DNA of 64,000 nt from JBEULC01 sp045504435. Its GTDB lineage: Bacteria > Pseudomonadota > Alphaproteobacteria > WRAU01 > Hepatincolaceae. A program made the position numbers and the translations under genes. Below the pieces are notes generated by a model. The model was not told the DNA's origin. It searched no databases and was given only the letters and a program-made list of their open reading frames with translations. Location: NCBI GenBank assembly GCA_045504435.1, contig JBEULC010000001.1, positions 124,001 through 188,000 on the forward strand, read 5' to 3'. Of this stretch, positions 16,680-26,167 are shown in pieces. Numbering within the stretch: the stretch's first letter is position 1; each line of letters begins with the position of its first letter.

Positions 16680-18962
16680 ATGTTTTTAAAGAAACTCATA
16701 ATAAATTTAAGTTGGTTAAAATTAAAGGCTCTCAGAATATTAGTTTTAACCTTACCTATCATTTTATGGAACTTTATGTATATGGGTTATGTAGCGGCCC
16801 AAACATCTTCAACCCCACCCTCTAGGGCTAATCGTCCACAAATTTCAAGCATTAATCTTAAAAATAACCAAGGAAATTTTAAAGCCTCTAATATAGAATA
16901 TAATTTTAAAGATGATATTTTTTTAGCTTCAGGAAATGTACAGTTTGAATCAGAAAATGAATTATTTAGAGCTGATAAGTTATTTTATAATCCTAAAAAT
17001 GATATAATCTATGCCGAAGGAAATGTGGTTTATACTACTGCTGATGGCAATACTCTTTATGCTGACAATCTTACTTTAGACTCTGCTCTTACCTTTGCAA
17101 TTATTAATGAAATAAAACTAATATTTAATGATGAATCTTCCTTAAATGCCCAAATACTTGCTAAAAATAGTGCCAATATCTATAACCTTAAGGAAGCAAG
17201 CTATACTAGCTGCCAGATCGTTAATAGCATTATACCTACTTGGCGAATTAATGCTCATCGTGGGAGTTATAATTCTGAAACTAATACTGTAAGCTTTTAT
17301 AATACTTGGGTGCAGCTTAAATCCGTTCCCATCTTTTGGGTACCTTATCTTAGATTCTCTAATTTATCTTCTAAAAGAGCGGCAGGGTTTTTAACTCCTT
17401 CTTATGGTAATAATTCTATTTTAGGTGGCTCTTTGATTTTGCCCCTTTATTTACCTATAGGGGAATCCCAAGATATGCTAATAAATACTCACATTTTTTC
17501 TAAAGTATCTCCTTTAGTTGTAGTAGATTATAAGGGATATTTTCACAATATTGAGTTTAAAATGAACGCAAGCTACAACAATATTAAAGGAAACTATCAA
17601 TTTAATAATAAAAATAGAAACTTTAGAGGACATTATTTTTTAAATGCCAAAACAAATATGACAGATATATGGCGTGCTTCTTTAAAAATAGAGCAAGCCT
17701 CAGGAGATAATTATTTAAATCTTTATAATATAAATCCTAAAGATTCTAAGGAAAGTTTTTACGCCAATACCTTAAATCTTGAAGGTTTTTTTAATAATAA
17801 TAACTATACTAATTTACAAATCTACACTTATAAGGAAATCAACAATAATTTTATTACTAAATCCCTTTACAATAGCGGCAGTGTTTGGAATTATCGTTAT
17901 TTTATGGACTATTCGGATTTTGGTAGTTTAAACCTTTCAACTTCTGCGGCTAATTTTTATCATACCTCCAAAGATAATATTTATAGAATATACGTTAATA
18001 CTGATTACAGGTGGTTTCAGCCAACTTCTACGGGAAATTATACTTTAAATTCTATTTTCCAAAATGTTTATTACTTAAGCATTAAATCTAATCCTATTTT
18101 AAATGATAACACTTATTCAGCTTTTGGTGTTTCAACCACCTGGGAATATCCTGTTTTTTATAATCTTAAATCTTATAGTACTAGCGTTAGTCCTGTGTTA
18201 CAATTAGCTTATTCTAGCTATTTAGATAAAAATAAAAATAACTCTGCTTTTGATAGCAGTAGCATTAACATTACAAGCAGTAATATGCTAAATTTAAACC
18301 ACTATGATGGTTATGATAAATTTGAAGAAACTAAAAGCTTTAAATATGGGTTACAAGCTAGCTTATTAGGAGATTATAGCCAAGGTAGTAGATTATTTAT
18401 AGGCCAAATTATCAATTTTAATCCTTCCTCAGTTAATAATCTTAAGCTTACTGCTAATAATTTGCAACTGCCTTTAGATGAAAGAGTACTTGAGAAAAAA
18501 ACCTCCATTCAAAGGTCTAATTACTTTGTTTCTTTAGATATTTATCCTAATCAACACTTGCTTTTTAGTTATGAGGCTATATTAAGTGCTAATCTTGTAC
18601 CCATTTCAAGCGATACTACCCTAGCTCTTAATAATTCTTTAATGGGAGCCTCCCTCACCCACTCTTTTTATAATCAATTAGATGCAAATATTTATAATTT
18701 TACTAAAATAGCTGAATTAGCTGCATCTTCTTATATAAAAATCAGCCAGAATTTTAATTTTAATATCATTTCTTTATTTGATTTAAGTAAAGCCAGTGAG
18801 GCTAAAATAAAAGAAATTAACTTGCTTTTGCAATGGTCCTCTAATTGTTTAACCCTTAGTTTTTACACTAAAAAAGATTTTTATAAAGTTAGAACCGGTA
18901 ACACTTATGGTATTATGATCAACATAAAAAATATTACAGACTATACAATTAAGCTTAACTAA
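16680..18962 (+). CDS. lptD: LPS-assembly outer-membrane protein LptD
   Basis: A 760-residue protein that puts LPS into the outer leaflet. A signal peptide (LRILVLTLPIILWN, cut after YVAAQ near residue 41) is followed by an OstA-like beta-jellyroll (about 65-180, repeated G.V.F/Y strand pattern such as ASGNVQFESE and AEGNVVYTT) and a large beta barrel to the C-terminus, rich in aromatic-ending strands. RAAGFLTPSYG near 238 is the conserved LptD segment at the start of the barrel. There are exactly two cysteines, Cys178 and Cys723. They fall where the E. coli essential pair Cys173-Cys725 lies, so one interdomain disulfide is expected. The first E. coli pair is reduced to none. Confidence 0.9.
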   Translation: MFLKKLIINLSWLKLKALRILVLTLPIILWNFMYMGYVAAQTSSTPPSRANRPQISSINLKNNQGNFKASNIEYNFKDDIFLASGNVQFESENELFRADKLFYNPKNDIIYAEGNVVYTTADGNTLYADNLTLDSALTFAIINEIKLIFNDESSLNAQILAKNSANIYNLKEASYTSCQIVNSIIPTWRINAHRGSYNSETNTVSFYNTWVQLKSVPIFWVPYLRFSNLSSKRAAGFLTPSYGNNSILGGSLILPLYLPIGESQDMLINTHIFSKVSPLVVVDYKGYFHNIEFKMNASYNNIKGNYQFNNKNRNFRGHYFLNAKTNMTDIWRASLKIEQASGDNYLNLYNINPKDSKESFYANTLNLEGFFNNNNYTNLQIYTYKEINNNFITKSLYNSGSVWNYRYFMDYSDFGSLNLSTSAANFYHTSKDNIYRIYVNTDYRWFQPTSTGNYTLNSIFQNVYYLSIKSNPILNDNTYSAFGVSTTWEYPVFYNLKSYSTSVSPVLQLAYSSYLDKNKNNSAFDSSSINITSSNMLNLNHYDGYDKFEETKSFKYGLQASLLGDYSQGSRLFIGQIINFNPSSVNNLKLTANNLQLPLDERVLEKKTSIQRSNYFVSLDIYPNQHLLFSYEAILSANLVPISSDTTLALNNSLMGASLTHSFYNQLDANIYNFTKIAELAASSYIKISQNFNFNIISLFDLSKASEAKIKEINLLLQWSSNCLTLSFYTKKDFYKVRTGNTYGIMINIKNITDYTIKLN

Positions 18963-18999
18963 ACTACAATAATTGAACTAGCAATTAAAAGTATTAAAA

Positions 19000-20031
19000 A
19001 TGATTAAAATTTCAAATTTTTTCTGTTTCATTATAAGTTTTCTTGGTTTTTTTTGTTTTGCAACTCCTCCTATAAAGGCTTTACAAAATGATAAAATTAT
19101 GGCAGTGGTTAATAAAAATCATGTAATTTTTAATTTTGAATTTAATCAAAAAATCAAATTTAATAATATATTAGAACAAACTAAATCCTCAGCAACTTCT
19201 GAAGAAATTAAAAAAGTAGTTTTAAATCAGTTAATTAGCAATTACTTATTTCTGCAAGAGGCTATAAAATATAATACCACAGTTACTGAGGCAGAGGTAC
19301 TTACTAGCTTAAATGGGCTTGAAGAGAAAATGAATTTAAGTAAAGGAACCCTACTTGAGCAGGGGTTAAAAGCTGGTCTTTCTAAAGATATATTTTTAAA
19401 ACAATTAAAGGATGAAATCATCGTTGATAGAATCAAGCAAAATTATATTTTTTCCCGGGTAAAACTATCTACTAAGGAGATTGAAGAGGAGCTTAATCGC
19501 CTTTTAAGCCTCAATAATAAGCTTGAATATCTAGTTTCTGAAATCTCTATTCCTTTTACTGAAACTTCTAAAGTAAGTGCAGAAAATAAAATCAACCTGG
19601 CGTATAATCAATTAACTAAAGGAGAGACTTTTGCTAAGGTAGCTAATCATTTTTCTGAAGATAATTTTTTTCAAACCTATCGTAATAATATAACCATCCA
19701 AACACTTACTCAAAGCAATTTAGGGAATCTAGAAAAAAACCCTAACTTAGGTTATTGGATACCTGAGGATTATATCACTCCTGAAATTTTAAATGAAATT
19801 AGAAGTATTAAACCTCAGGAATTTACCCGACCTATTTCTCTTAGATCTTATTATAAAATTATTTTACTTTTGGAGATAAGACCTTTATTGCAAATTAATC
19901 CTAATAATCCTGAGCATACAGAGCAGCTTAAGCAATTTATTCAACAAAAATTATTTTATGAAAAATCGCAAATCATCTTAGAAGAATATACTAAGGAGAT
20001 TTTTCAATCTGCTTCTGTAGTAGTTTATTAA
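19000..20031 (+). CDS. surA: SurA-like periplasmic chaperone/peptidyl-prolyl isomerase
   Basis: A 343-residue exported protein that escorts outer-membrane proteins, including LptD. A signal peptide spans about residues 1-27 (FCFIISFLGFFCFATPPIKA). A SurA N-terminal helical domain follows at about 28-160 (KIMAVVNKNHVIFNFEF, VLNQLISNYLFLQEAIKY). One rotamase-type region (about 165-290) is recognisable mainly from LVSEISIPFTE, KGETFAKVANHFSED and LGYWIPEDY. It is shorter than E. coli SurA (428) and has one parvulin-like domain, which may be catalytically weak. Gene order lptD-surA-pdxA-rsmA supports the name. Confidence 0.85.
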   Translation: MIKISNFFCFIISFLGFFCFATPPIKALQNDKIMAVVNKNHVIFNFEFNQKIKFNNILEQTKSSATSEEIKKVVLNQLISNYLFLQEAIKYNTTVTEAEVLTSLNGLEEKMNLSKGTLLEQGLKAGLSKDIFLKQLKDEIIVDRIKQNYIFSRVKLSTKEIEEELNRLLSLNNKLEYLVSEISIPFTETSKVSAENKINLAYNQLTKGETFAKVANHFSEDNFFQTYRNNITIQTLTQSNLGNLEKNPNLGYWIPEDYITPEILNEIRSIKPQEFTRPISLRSYYKIILLLEIRPLLQINPNNPEHTEQLKQFIQQKLFYEKSQIILEEYTKEIFQSASVVVY

Positions 20032-20061
20032 ATTTTATCTGATTACTGGTATATATTAATT

Positions 20062-21237
20062 ATGTCTAATAAAAACCCCTTATTCCATGCTCCACATTTA
20101 AATGCAAGCCAAGCCATTGATCCTCAATCAATTGTGGCTTTAACTTCTGGGGATCCTTCTTCTATCGCTCCTTTTATTACTTTAAAAGCCTGGCTAGAGT
20201 TAAGGCATACTAAATATAATTTTTTTCTTATAGAAAATCATCATTATATTAATGATTTAATAAAGTTATTTAAGTTAGATATTAAAACACACGTTATTAA
20301 TGAAGTAAGCGAAGCAAGTTCGATCTTTAAAGATGCTTTGCCTATTCTTAGTATTCCTGCCTCGCAATTGGGGATAATTAACGATTTAGAACGCACGACT
20401 AAAGAGCGGACTTTATATTTGGGTAAGCGTTTAGTATATAATAGTAAATCTCTTTTATATTCTTTGGATAAAGCGATCGAACTAGCCTTAAATCATGAGG
20501 TTAAAGCCATTGTTACCAATCCCCTTGATAAAGATTTAGTTAATAATTTTATTGAAGCAAAATCAGGTAGTATAGGAAACCAACTTAATTCCCCTAAATT
20601 TTTGGGGCATACTGAGTATTTAGCGGATAAATCCTGGCATGTGGATCCGGTAATGATGATGGCAACTCCTTATAATAAGCTAAAAGTTGTGCCTATTACT
20701 ACCCATGTTAGCTTAAAAAATGCTATTACCAGCCTTTCTATTGAGCATATTATAAAAGTTGCTACTAAAACCAGTAATTTTTTACAAAAACATTATCATA
20801 TTACTAATCCTAAGCTAGTGCTTACAGGTTTAAATCCTCATAGTGGAGAAAACGGCTTAATGGGAACCGAAGAGCAAGAAATCATCATACCGGCTATTAA
20901 GGCTTTAAATAATTTGGGGATTAACTGCCAAGGACCTTTGCCTGGTGATACTGTTTTCACAGCCTATAATATAAATACATATGATGTAATTTTAGGCATG
21001 TATCATGATCAGGTTTTAGGGCCTTTTAAAGCCTTATATTTTGATGAAGGAGTAAACGTTACCATAGGCTTACCCTTTATTAGAACCTCTCCTGATCATG
21101 GTACGGCTTTTGATCTAATTGATTTAGAACATCTGGCAGAGAATGAGCAATTAACATTTTTAGATAATAATATTTGTGAGAAAAGTCTAATAGCTGCCAT
21201 TAAAATGGCACATTTGTTATCCGCAACAACTATATAA
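20062..21237 (+). CDS. pdxA: 4-hydroxythreonine-4-phosphate dehydrogenase PdxA
   Basis: A 391-residue dehydrogenase of vitamin B6 (PLP) synthesis that oxidises 4-phosphohydroxy-L-threonine. The family pattern is visible: ALTSGDPSSIAP near residue 26-37, TNPLDKDLV near 152-160, GHTEYLADKS near 177-186, TGLNPHSGENGLMG near 253-266, and GMYHDQVLGPFK near 312-323, with the metal-binding His residues. It is longer than the usual 330 because of N-terminal and internal inserts. pdxJ is not in the window, so whether the whole pathway exists is unknown. It lies 30 bases after surA. Confidence 0.92.
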   Translation: MSNKNPLFHAPHLNASQAIDPQSIVALTSGDPSSIAPFITLKAWLELRHTKYNFFLIENHHYINDLIKLFKLDIKTHVINEVSEASSIFKDALPILSIPASQLGIINDLERTTKERTLYLGKRLVYNSKSLLYSLDKAIELALNHEVKAIVTNPLDKDLVNNFIEAKSGSIGNQLNSPKFLGHTEYLADKSWHVDPVMMMATPYNKLKVVPITTHVSLKNAITSLSIEHIIKVATKTSNFLQKHYHITNPKLVLTGLNPHSGENGLMGTEEQEIIIPAIKALNNLGINCQGPLPGDTVFTAYNINTYDVILGMYHDQVLGPFKALYFDEGVNVTIGLPFIRTSPDHGTAFDLIDLEHLAENEQLTFLDNNICEKSLIAAIKMAHLLSATTI

Positions 21238-21260
21238 TAAAATAACCTAAGAGAAAGTCC

Positions 21261-22115
21261 TTGGTTTATAACTCTAAAATTCCCTTAGCTTTTAAATCCT
21301 TAAAATCTGCAACTCCTAATTCTGATTCAGTAAGTTATAATCAAGATTTATTGGCTAAAAAAGCTTTAGGTCAGCATTTTTTGATTGATAGCTTCATAAT
21401 TAATCAAATAATTCTAGCTGCAGGGGATTTAAGTAATAAAAATGTAATTGAGATAGGGCCAGGGAAAGGTATTTTAACCAAAGAATTAGTACTAAAAGCT
21501 AAAACGGTGTTTGCCATTGAAAAAGATGAGCGCTTTGCCTCTCTTTTACAAGATTTAAAAGATCAGCATAATAATTTTGATTTTATCCTTACAGATGCTT
21601 TAAAAATTAATTGCTTAGAAACTGCTACCCATCCAAGCGTTTTAATATCTAATTTACCCTATAATGTAGGTACTCAAATATTTTTAAATTGTTTGATGGC
21701 CTCCCATAACAGCCCTAATAAATTTGATTGCTTCGTATTGATGTTCCAAAAAGAAGTGGCTAAGCGAATAGTAGCTAAAGAAAATGATGATCACTACGGG
21801 AGGTTATCAATTTTTAGCCAGCTTTTGGCAGATGTGGAGCTGATTTTTGAGGTTGCAGAAACTTGCTTTAATCCTCCCCCTAAGGTAAAATCCGCAGTTA
21901 TTTTGGTAAAGCCTTTAGCTGAAATGCGTTTTGCGGTAAATATAAAAAATTTAGAAAGACTCACCCAATTAGCTTTTAGCGGTAGAAGGAAAACTATAAG
22001 AAATAGCTTAAAATCTCTAAATTTAGATTTTGCCGCCTTAAAAATTGATAGTAATAAGCGTGCAGAAGAATTATCCTTATTAGAATGTTGCAATATGGCT
22101 AATCAGTTAATTTAA
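21261..22115 (+). CDS. rsmA: 16S rRNA (A1518/A1519) dimethyltransferase RsmA/KsgA
   Basis: A 284-residue SAM-dependent methylase that dimethylates two adenines at the 3' end of 16S rRNA. The motifs are KKALGQHFLID (about 33-43), the SAM-binding VIEIGPGKGILTKEL (about 62-76), the catalytic SNLPYNVGT (about 131-139) and FNPPPKVKSAVI (about 206-217), then the C-terminal helical domain with FSGRRKTIRNSL. The start is TTG at 21261; no ATG is available before the conserved core. It ends the lptG-lptD-surA-pdxA cluster and converges on folD with only 13 bases between. Confidence 0.94.
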   Translation: MVYNSKIPLAFKSLKSATPNSDSVSYNQDLLAKKALGQHFLIDSFIINQIILAAGDLSNKNVIEIGPGKGILTKELVLKAKTVFAIEKDERFASLLQDLKDQHNNFDFILTDALKINCLETATHPSVLISNLPYNVGTQIFLNCLMASHNSPNKFDCFVLMFQKEVAKRIVAKENDDHYGRLSIFSQLLADVELIFEVAETCFNPPPKVKSAVILVKPLAEMRFAVNIKNLERLTQLAFSGRRKTIRNSLKSLNLDFAALKIDSNKRAEELSLLECCNMANQLI

Positions 22116-22128
22116 TTGACTATTCTAC

Positions 22129-23076
22129 TTAAAAAAACTTTTTTGTAGCAGCTTTTAATACATTGTACATTAACATATTTAATGTAAATAGACCTATTCC
22201 TTTAGGAACCTTAGTAATATATTGCACTTTTTCTAAAACATCCTCTAAATTAACATCGCCTTTTATAGTTAATTTATCCCCAACTTTAACTTGGTTAATT
22301 CCCACATCAATAACAGTAGCATTTGGCTTTACGTAATCTTTGTTAATCAGATATGGTTGTCCCACCGCCACAATTAAAATATCGGCTTGTAAGCAAATGT
22401 CTTTTAAGTTTTGCGTTTTAGAATGGCAAATTGTCACGGTAGCATCATTATTTAATAACAACTGCCCCATAGGTAGGCCAAATAAATTAGAACGTCCTAT
22501 TACTACAGCATTTTTGCCAGATAAGCCACTTGGATGCAATACACTTAGCAAATAAATGCACCCTAAAGGAGTACAAGGTACAAATTCTTGGAATTTATTA
22601 TAAACTTGGGCAAGGTTGCTTGTTAAAACTTGATCTAAATTAAAAAATTTTTGTCTATTTAAATACAACTTTCCGATATTAATAGGATGCAAACCATCTA
22701 TATCTTTATCAGGGCAGATGGCGTTAAGAATGATTTTTTCATCAATATCTGCAGGTAAGGGTAATTGTACTAATATACCATCTACACTTTTATCCTCATT
22801 TAATTGATGTACACAGGTTAAAAGCTCATTAATATCCACTTTTTCAGGAAAAGTATAAATACTATTTTCTATGCCCATATCATTAGCTTTTATACGCTTA
22901 TTTTTCACATAAATTTGCGAAGCAGGATTATTGCCTACTATAATAGTGGCAAAGTTAGGAGCATAGTTATAAAGACCTTTTAACTCTTCTACCTTGGCTT
23001 TCAGTCTTAGAGTTAATTGATTGCTTAAGCTTAAGCAATCAAAGATTTTATCATTAAGATTATGCATAGGACTCAA
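22129..23076 (-). CDS. folD: Methylenetetrahydrofolate dehydrogenase/cyclohydrolase FolD
   Basis: Bifunctional C1-folate enzyme, 315 residues, a little longer than the usual 285-300. The active-site YVKNKRIKA segment (catalytic Lys) is near 57-65, DGILVQLPLP near 100-109, the second-domain PCTPLGCIYLL near 164-174, and the NADP-binding VVIGRSNLFGLPMGQLL near 188-204. The C-terminal TKVPKGIGLFTLNML replaces the more common VPGGVGPMT; the two Gly remain but the phrase is unusual. Gene order with yggT (next upstream) is compact. Confidence 0.92.
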   Translation of the reverse strand: MSPMHNLNDKIFDCLSLSNQLTLRLKAKVEELKGLYNYAPNFATIIVGNNPASQIYVKNKRIKANDMGIENSIYTFPEKVDINELLTCVHQLNEDKSVDGILVQLPLPADIDEKIILNAICPDKDIDGLHPINIGKLYLNRQKFFNLDQVLTSNLAQVYNKFQEFVPCTPLGCIYLLSVLHPSGLSGKNAVVIGRSNLFGLPMGQLLLNNDATVTICHSKTQNLKDICLQADILIVAVGQPYLINKDYVKPNATVIDVGINQVKVGDKLTIKGDVNLEDVLEKVQYITKVPKGIGLFTLNMLMYNVLKAATKKFF

Positions 23077-23090
23077 TTAAAATCATTAAT

Positions 23091-23414
23091 TTAAAAAGCA
23101 AAAGTAGTCATCATAATACTGTTCATAAAGTACTTGCTAAGATCCACGATGATCCAAAGTAATACTAGTAAAACTAAAAAAGGTAAATCAATTCCACCAA
23201 TCCTAGGAATAAAACGCCCAATAAAATTAACAGGAGGGTCTATTATTCTTCTTAATAAAAAATAAATTTTTGAAACTGTATTATCAGAAAATAAATTAAC
23301 AACCTGAAATACTGCAAGTATTGATAAAACTGCCATAATGAACATTAAAAATAAGTAAAAATTAGCGATTAATATCACCGCTTTAAAAATATTAAGTAGG
23401 ATTATATTTCCCAT
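23091..23414 (-). CDS. YggT family membrane protein
   Basis: A 107-residue integral membrane protein with two hydrophobic stretches flanking a short loop: about 10-37 and 72-90. The family phrase LLRRIIDPPVNFIGRFIPRIGGIDLPFLVLLVLL is recognisable at about 53-86 in pieces (DPPVNFIGRFIPRIGGIDLP). YggT proteins lie in cell-division or membrane-stress neighbourhoods; their biochemical role is not settled. It precedes folD by 14 bases and is divergent from gmk. Confidence 0.8.
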   Translation of the reverse strand: MGNIILLNIFKAVILIANFYLFLMFIMAVLSILAVFQVVNLFSDNTVSKIYFLLRRIIDPPVNFIGRFIPRIGGIDLPFLVLLVLLWIIVDLSKYFMNSIMMTTFAF

Positions 23415-23577
23415 ATAGACCTCTGATCAAGTTTTAAAAAGGGTTTATCTACACTTTATCGTAGTATAGATAGATAACATTTTTAGAAACTATGTTATAT
23501 TAAAATAATTAAGTAGGTAAAGTTTAACAATTAATCTACTTAATTTAAACATAATATATTATTTTTTGGGGCTTTTT

Positions 23578-24195
23578 ATGATTCTTAAGCGAAAAGGTAT
23601 TAATTTAATTATTTCTGCTCCTTCAGGAGTTGGCAAAAGCACCATGATAAAAAGATTATTAGTTGAGGATAAAAACCTAGTTTACTCCATTTCCGCCACC
23701 ACAAGGCCTAAACGTGATAATGAAATAGATGGGGTAGATTATTATTTTAAATCCCAAGAAGAATTTTATAAATTAATTACTACTAATTCATTTATTGAAT
23801 ATGCTGAGGTGTTTGGACACTTTTATGGAACTTTAACTAAAGATATCACTCTTCGTTTGCAATCAGGACTTGATATTTTATTTGATTTAGACTGGCAAGG
23901 TAGCACTGTTTTAAAAAATAAAATGCCTGAGGATACAGTGGGGATTTTTATACTTCCTCCTTCTATTAATGAATTAGAGCGTCGCATAACTAGCCGTGGT
24001 ACGGATAAAAAAGAAGTAATTGCTTACCGCATGGCCAAATCCCGCTCTGAAATTGCTCATTATTCTGATTATGATTATATTATTATCAACGATCGTTTAG
24101 AGGAGGCTCTTAAAGAAATTAAAGCAATTATTTTAGCCCATCGGTTAAGACGAGATAAAATAATTAACATAGATAATTTTATTCATTCTTTATAA
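23578..24195 (+). CDS. gmk: Guanylate kinase
   Basis: Phosphorylates GMP to GDP with ATP. The P-loop SAPSGVGKSTM lies at about residues 12-22, the GMP-binding SATTRPKRDNEIDGVDYYF at about 37-55, and the lid segment RITSRGTDKKE near 135. Length is about 205 residues, as usual. I chose ATG at 23578, eight bases after GGGG, over the TTG at 23566 that adds four residues. It is divergent from yggT with a 163-base gap that must hold both promoters. Confidence 0.94.
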   Translation: MILKRKGINLIISAPSGVGKSTMIKRLLVEDKNLVYSISATTRPKRDNEIDGVDYYFKSQEEFYKLITTNSFIEYAEVFGHFYGTLTKDITLRLQSGLDILFDLDWQGSTVLKNKMPEDTVGIFILPPSINELERRITSRGTDKKEVIAYRMAKSRSEIAHYSDYDYIIINDRLEEALKEIKAIILAHRLRRDKIINIDNFIHSL

Positions 24196-24297
24196 CGTAA
24201 AATTTATAATGAAGTAAAAGGGATTGAATAGTAAAGCATAATCGTTTAATCTATATTAACATAATTTCACCTAACCCCAAAATTAAAGTATTGATAA

Positions 24298-26121
24298 ATG
24301 CCAGATATTACAAAAATTAGGAATTTTTCCATAATTGCCCATATAGATCACGGAAAATCCACTTTGGCAGATCGCTTAATTCAATTTTGCGAGGGATTAT
24401 CTACCCGGGAAATGAAAGATCAGGTTCTTGATTCTATGGATATTGAAAGAGAACGTGGCATCACCATTAAAGCCCAAACCGTACGTTTAAATTATAAGGC
24501 TAAAAATGGTGAAATTTATCAAATAAACCTTATGGATACTCCAGGACATGTGGATTTCACTTATGAAGTAAGCCGCTGCTTAGCCGCTTGTGAGGGTTCT
24601 TTATTAGTAGTAGATGCATCCCAAGGGGTTGAAGCTCAAACTCTTGCTAACGTTTATATGGCCATTGAAAATGGCCATGAAATCATCGTAGTTTTAAATA
24701 AAATAGATCTCCCTGCGGCTGAACCTGCCATAGTAAAAAAGCAAATTACTGATATTATTGGTTTAAATACGGATAATGCTTTAATGATTTCTGCAAAAAC
24801 TGGTCTGGGTATCCAAGATGTGCTTGAGGAAATAGTAACTAACCTTCCTGCTCCTAAAGGCGAAGCTAAAAAACCTTTAAAGGCTTTACTAATTGATAGT
24901 TGGTACGATCCTTATTTAGGTGTAATTATCTTAGTAAGAATATATGATGGGGTTTTAAAACGTAATATGAAGATCAAAACCATGTCTAATGATATGGTAT
25001 ATACTTTAGAACAGGTTGGGTATTTTACCCCAAAAATTCACCAATGTGATACTTTATATCCCGGAGAAGTAGGATATTTTACCGCATCTATCAAAGCGGT
25101 AAAAGAAACCCACATTGGGGATACTATTACTGAAGATGGCAACCCTACAGAGTTTGCTTTCCCTAACTTTAAGCCTTCAACCCAAGTAGTATTTTCAGGA
25201 ATTTTTCCTCTGGATACTAGTGATTATAAAAATCTAAGAGATGCCTTAGAAAAACTTCATCTTAATGATGCTAGTTTTTCTTTTGAACCCGAAAATTCCA
25301 CAGCCTTGGGCTTTGGTTTTCGCTGTGGTTTTTTAGGGTTATTACATTTAGAAATTATTCAAGAGCGTTTAGAAAGAGAATTTAATATTGATTTAATCAC
25401 AACTGCTCCTAGTGTTATTTATAATCTTACTTTAAATACAGGAGAAGAAAAATCCATTCATACTCCTGTGGATATGCCAGAGGCTAACCTGATTAAATCT
25501 ATTAAAGAACCCTGGATTAAAGCATCTTTGATTGTTCCTGAGCAATATTTAGGTGATATTATTAGTTTATGTGAAGAAAGAAGAGGCAAACAAGTTAGCT
25601 TAAACTGGATTGAAGGTAGAGTTATGTTGATCTATGAACTTCCTTTAAATGAGGTAGTTTTTGATTTTTATGATCGCTTAAAATCTATTTCCAAAGGCTA
25701 TGCCAGCTTTGATTATGAATTAAGTGATTATAAAGAAGGAGAGTTAGTTAAAGTAAATATTATGGTAAATCAAGAACCAGTTGATGCTTTGGCTTTTGTG
25801 GTACATAAAGCTACTGCAGAACGCAAAGGCAGAACTATTTGTGAAAAGCTTAAAGAGCTCATCCCAAGACAAATGTTTCAAATTCCTATCCAGGCCTCAA
25901 TTGGAGGTAAAATCATCGCTCGTGAGACTATTTCTGCCTTTAGAAAAGATGTAACATCAAAATGCTATGGTGGAGATATTACCAGAAAAATGAAGCTATT
26001 AAATAAACAAAAGGAAGGTAAAAAGAAAATGAGGCAGTTTGGGAAAGTAGAAATTCCACAATCGGCTTTTATTTCGGTATTAAAAAATGATAGTAATCCT
26101 ACTTCAGGACGAAATAAATAG
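24298..26121 (+). CDS. lepA: Elongation factor 4 (LepA) GTPase
   Basis: A 607-residue translational GTPase that acts on stalled or mistranslocated ribosomes. G-domain motifs are intact: AHIDHGKST (G1, about 14-22), RGITI (G2), DTPGH (G3), NKID (G4) and SAK (G5). It lacks an EF-G domain IV and ends in the LepA-specific C-terminal domain (QMFQIPIQASIGGKIIARETI and FRKDVTSKCYGGDITRKMKLL). Length matches the family exactly. Upstream is gmk, 102 bases away. Confidence 0.96.
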   Translation: MPDITKIRNFSIIAHIDHGKSTLADRLIQFCEGLSTREMKDQVLDSMDIERERGITIKAQTVRLNYKAKNGEIYQINLMDTPGHVDFTYEVSRCLAACEGSLLVVDASQGVEAQTLANVYMAIENGHEIIVVLNKIDLPAAEPAIVKKQITDIIGLNTDNALMISAKTGLGIQDVLEEIVTNLPAPKGEAKKPLKALLIDSWYDPYLGVIILVRIYDGVLKRNMKIKTMSNDMVYTLEQVGYFTPKIHQCDTLYPGEVGYFTASIKAVKETHIGDTITEDGNPTEFAFPNFKPSTQVVFSGIFPLDTSDYKNLRDALEKLHLNDASFSFEPENSTALGFGFRCGFLGLLHLEIIQERLEREFNIDLITTAPSVIYNLTLNTGEEKSIHTPVDMPEANLIKSIKEPWIKASLIVPEQYLGDIISLCEERRGKQVSLNWIEGRVMLIYELPLNEVVFDFYDRLKSISKGYASFDYELSDYKEGELVKVNIMVNQEPVDALAFVVHKATAERKGRTICEKLKELIPRQMFQIPIQASIGGKIIARETISAFRKDVTSKCYGGDITRKMKLLNKQKEGKKKMRQFGKVEIPQSAFISVLKNDSNPTSGRNK

Positions 26122-26167
26122 GTATTTCTAAGATTTTATTAATTTATTATTGATAAGGAAGTTAAAA

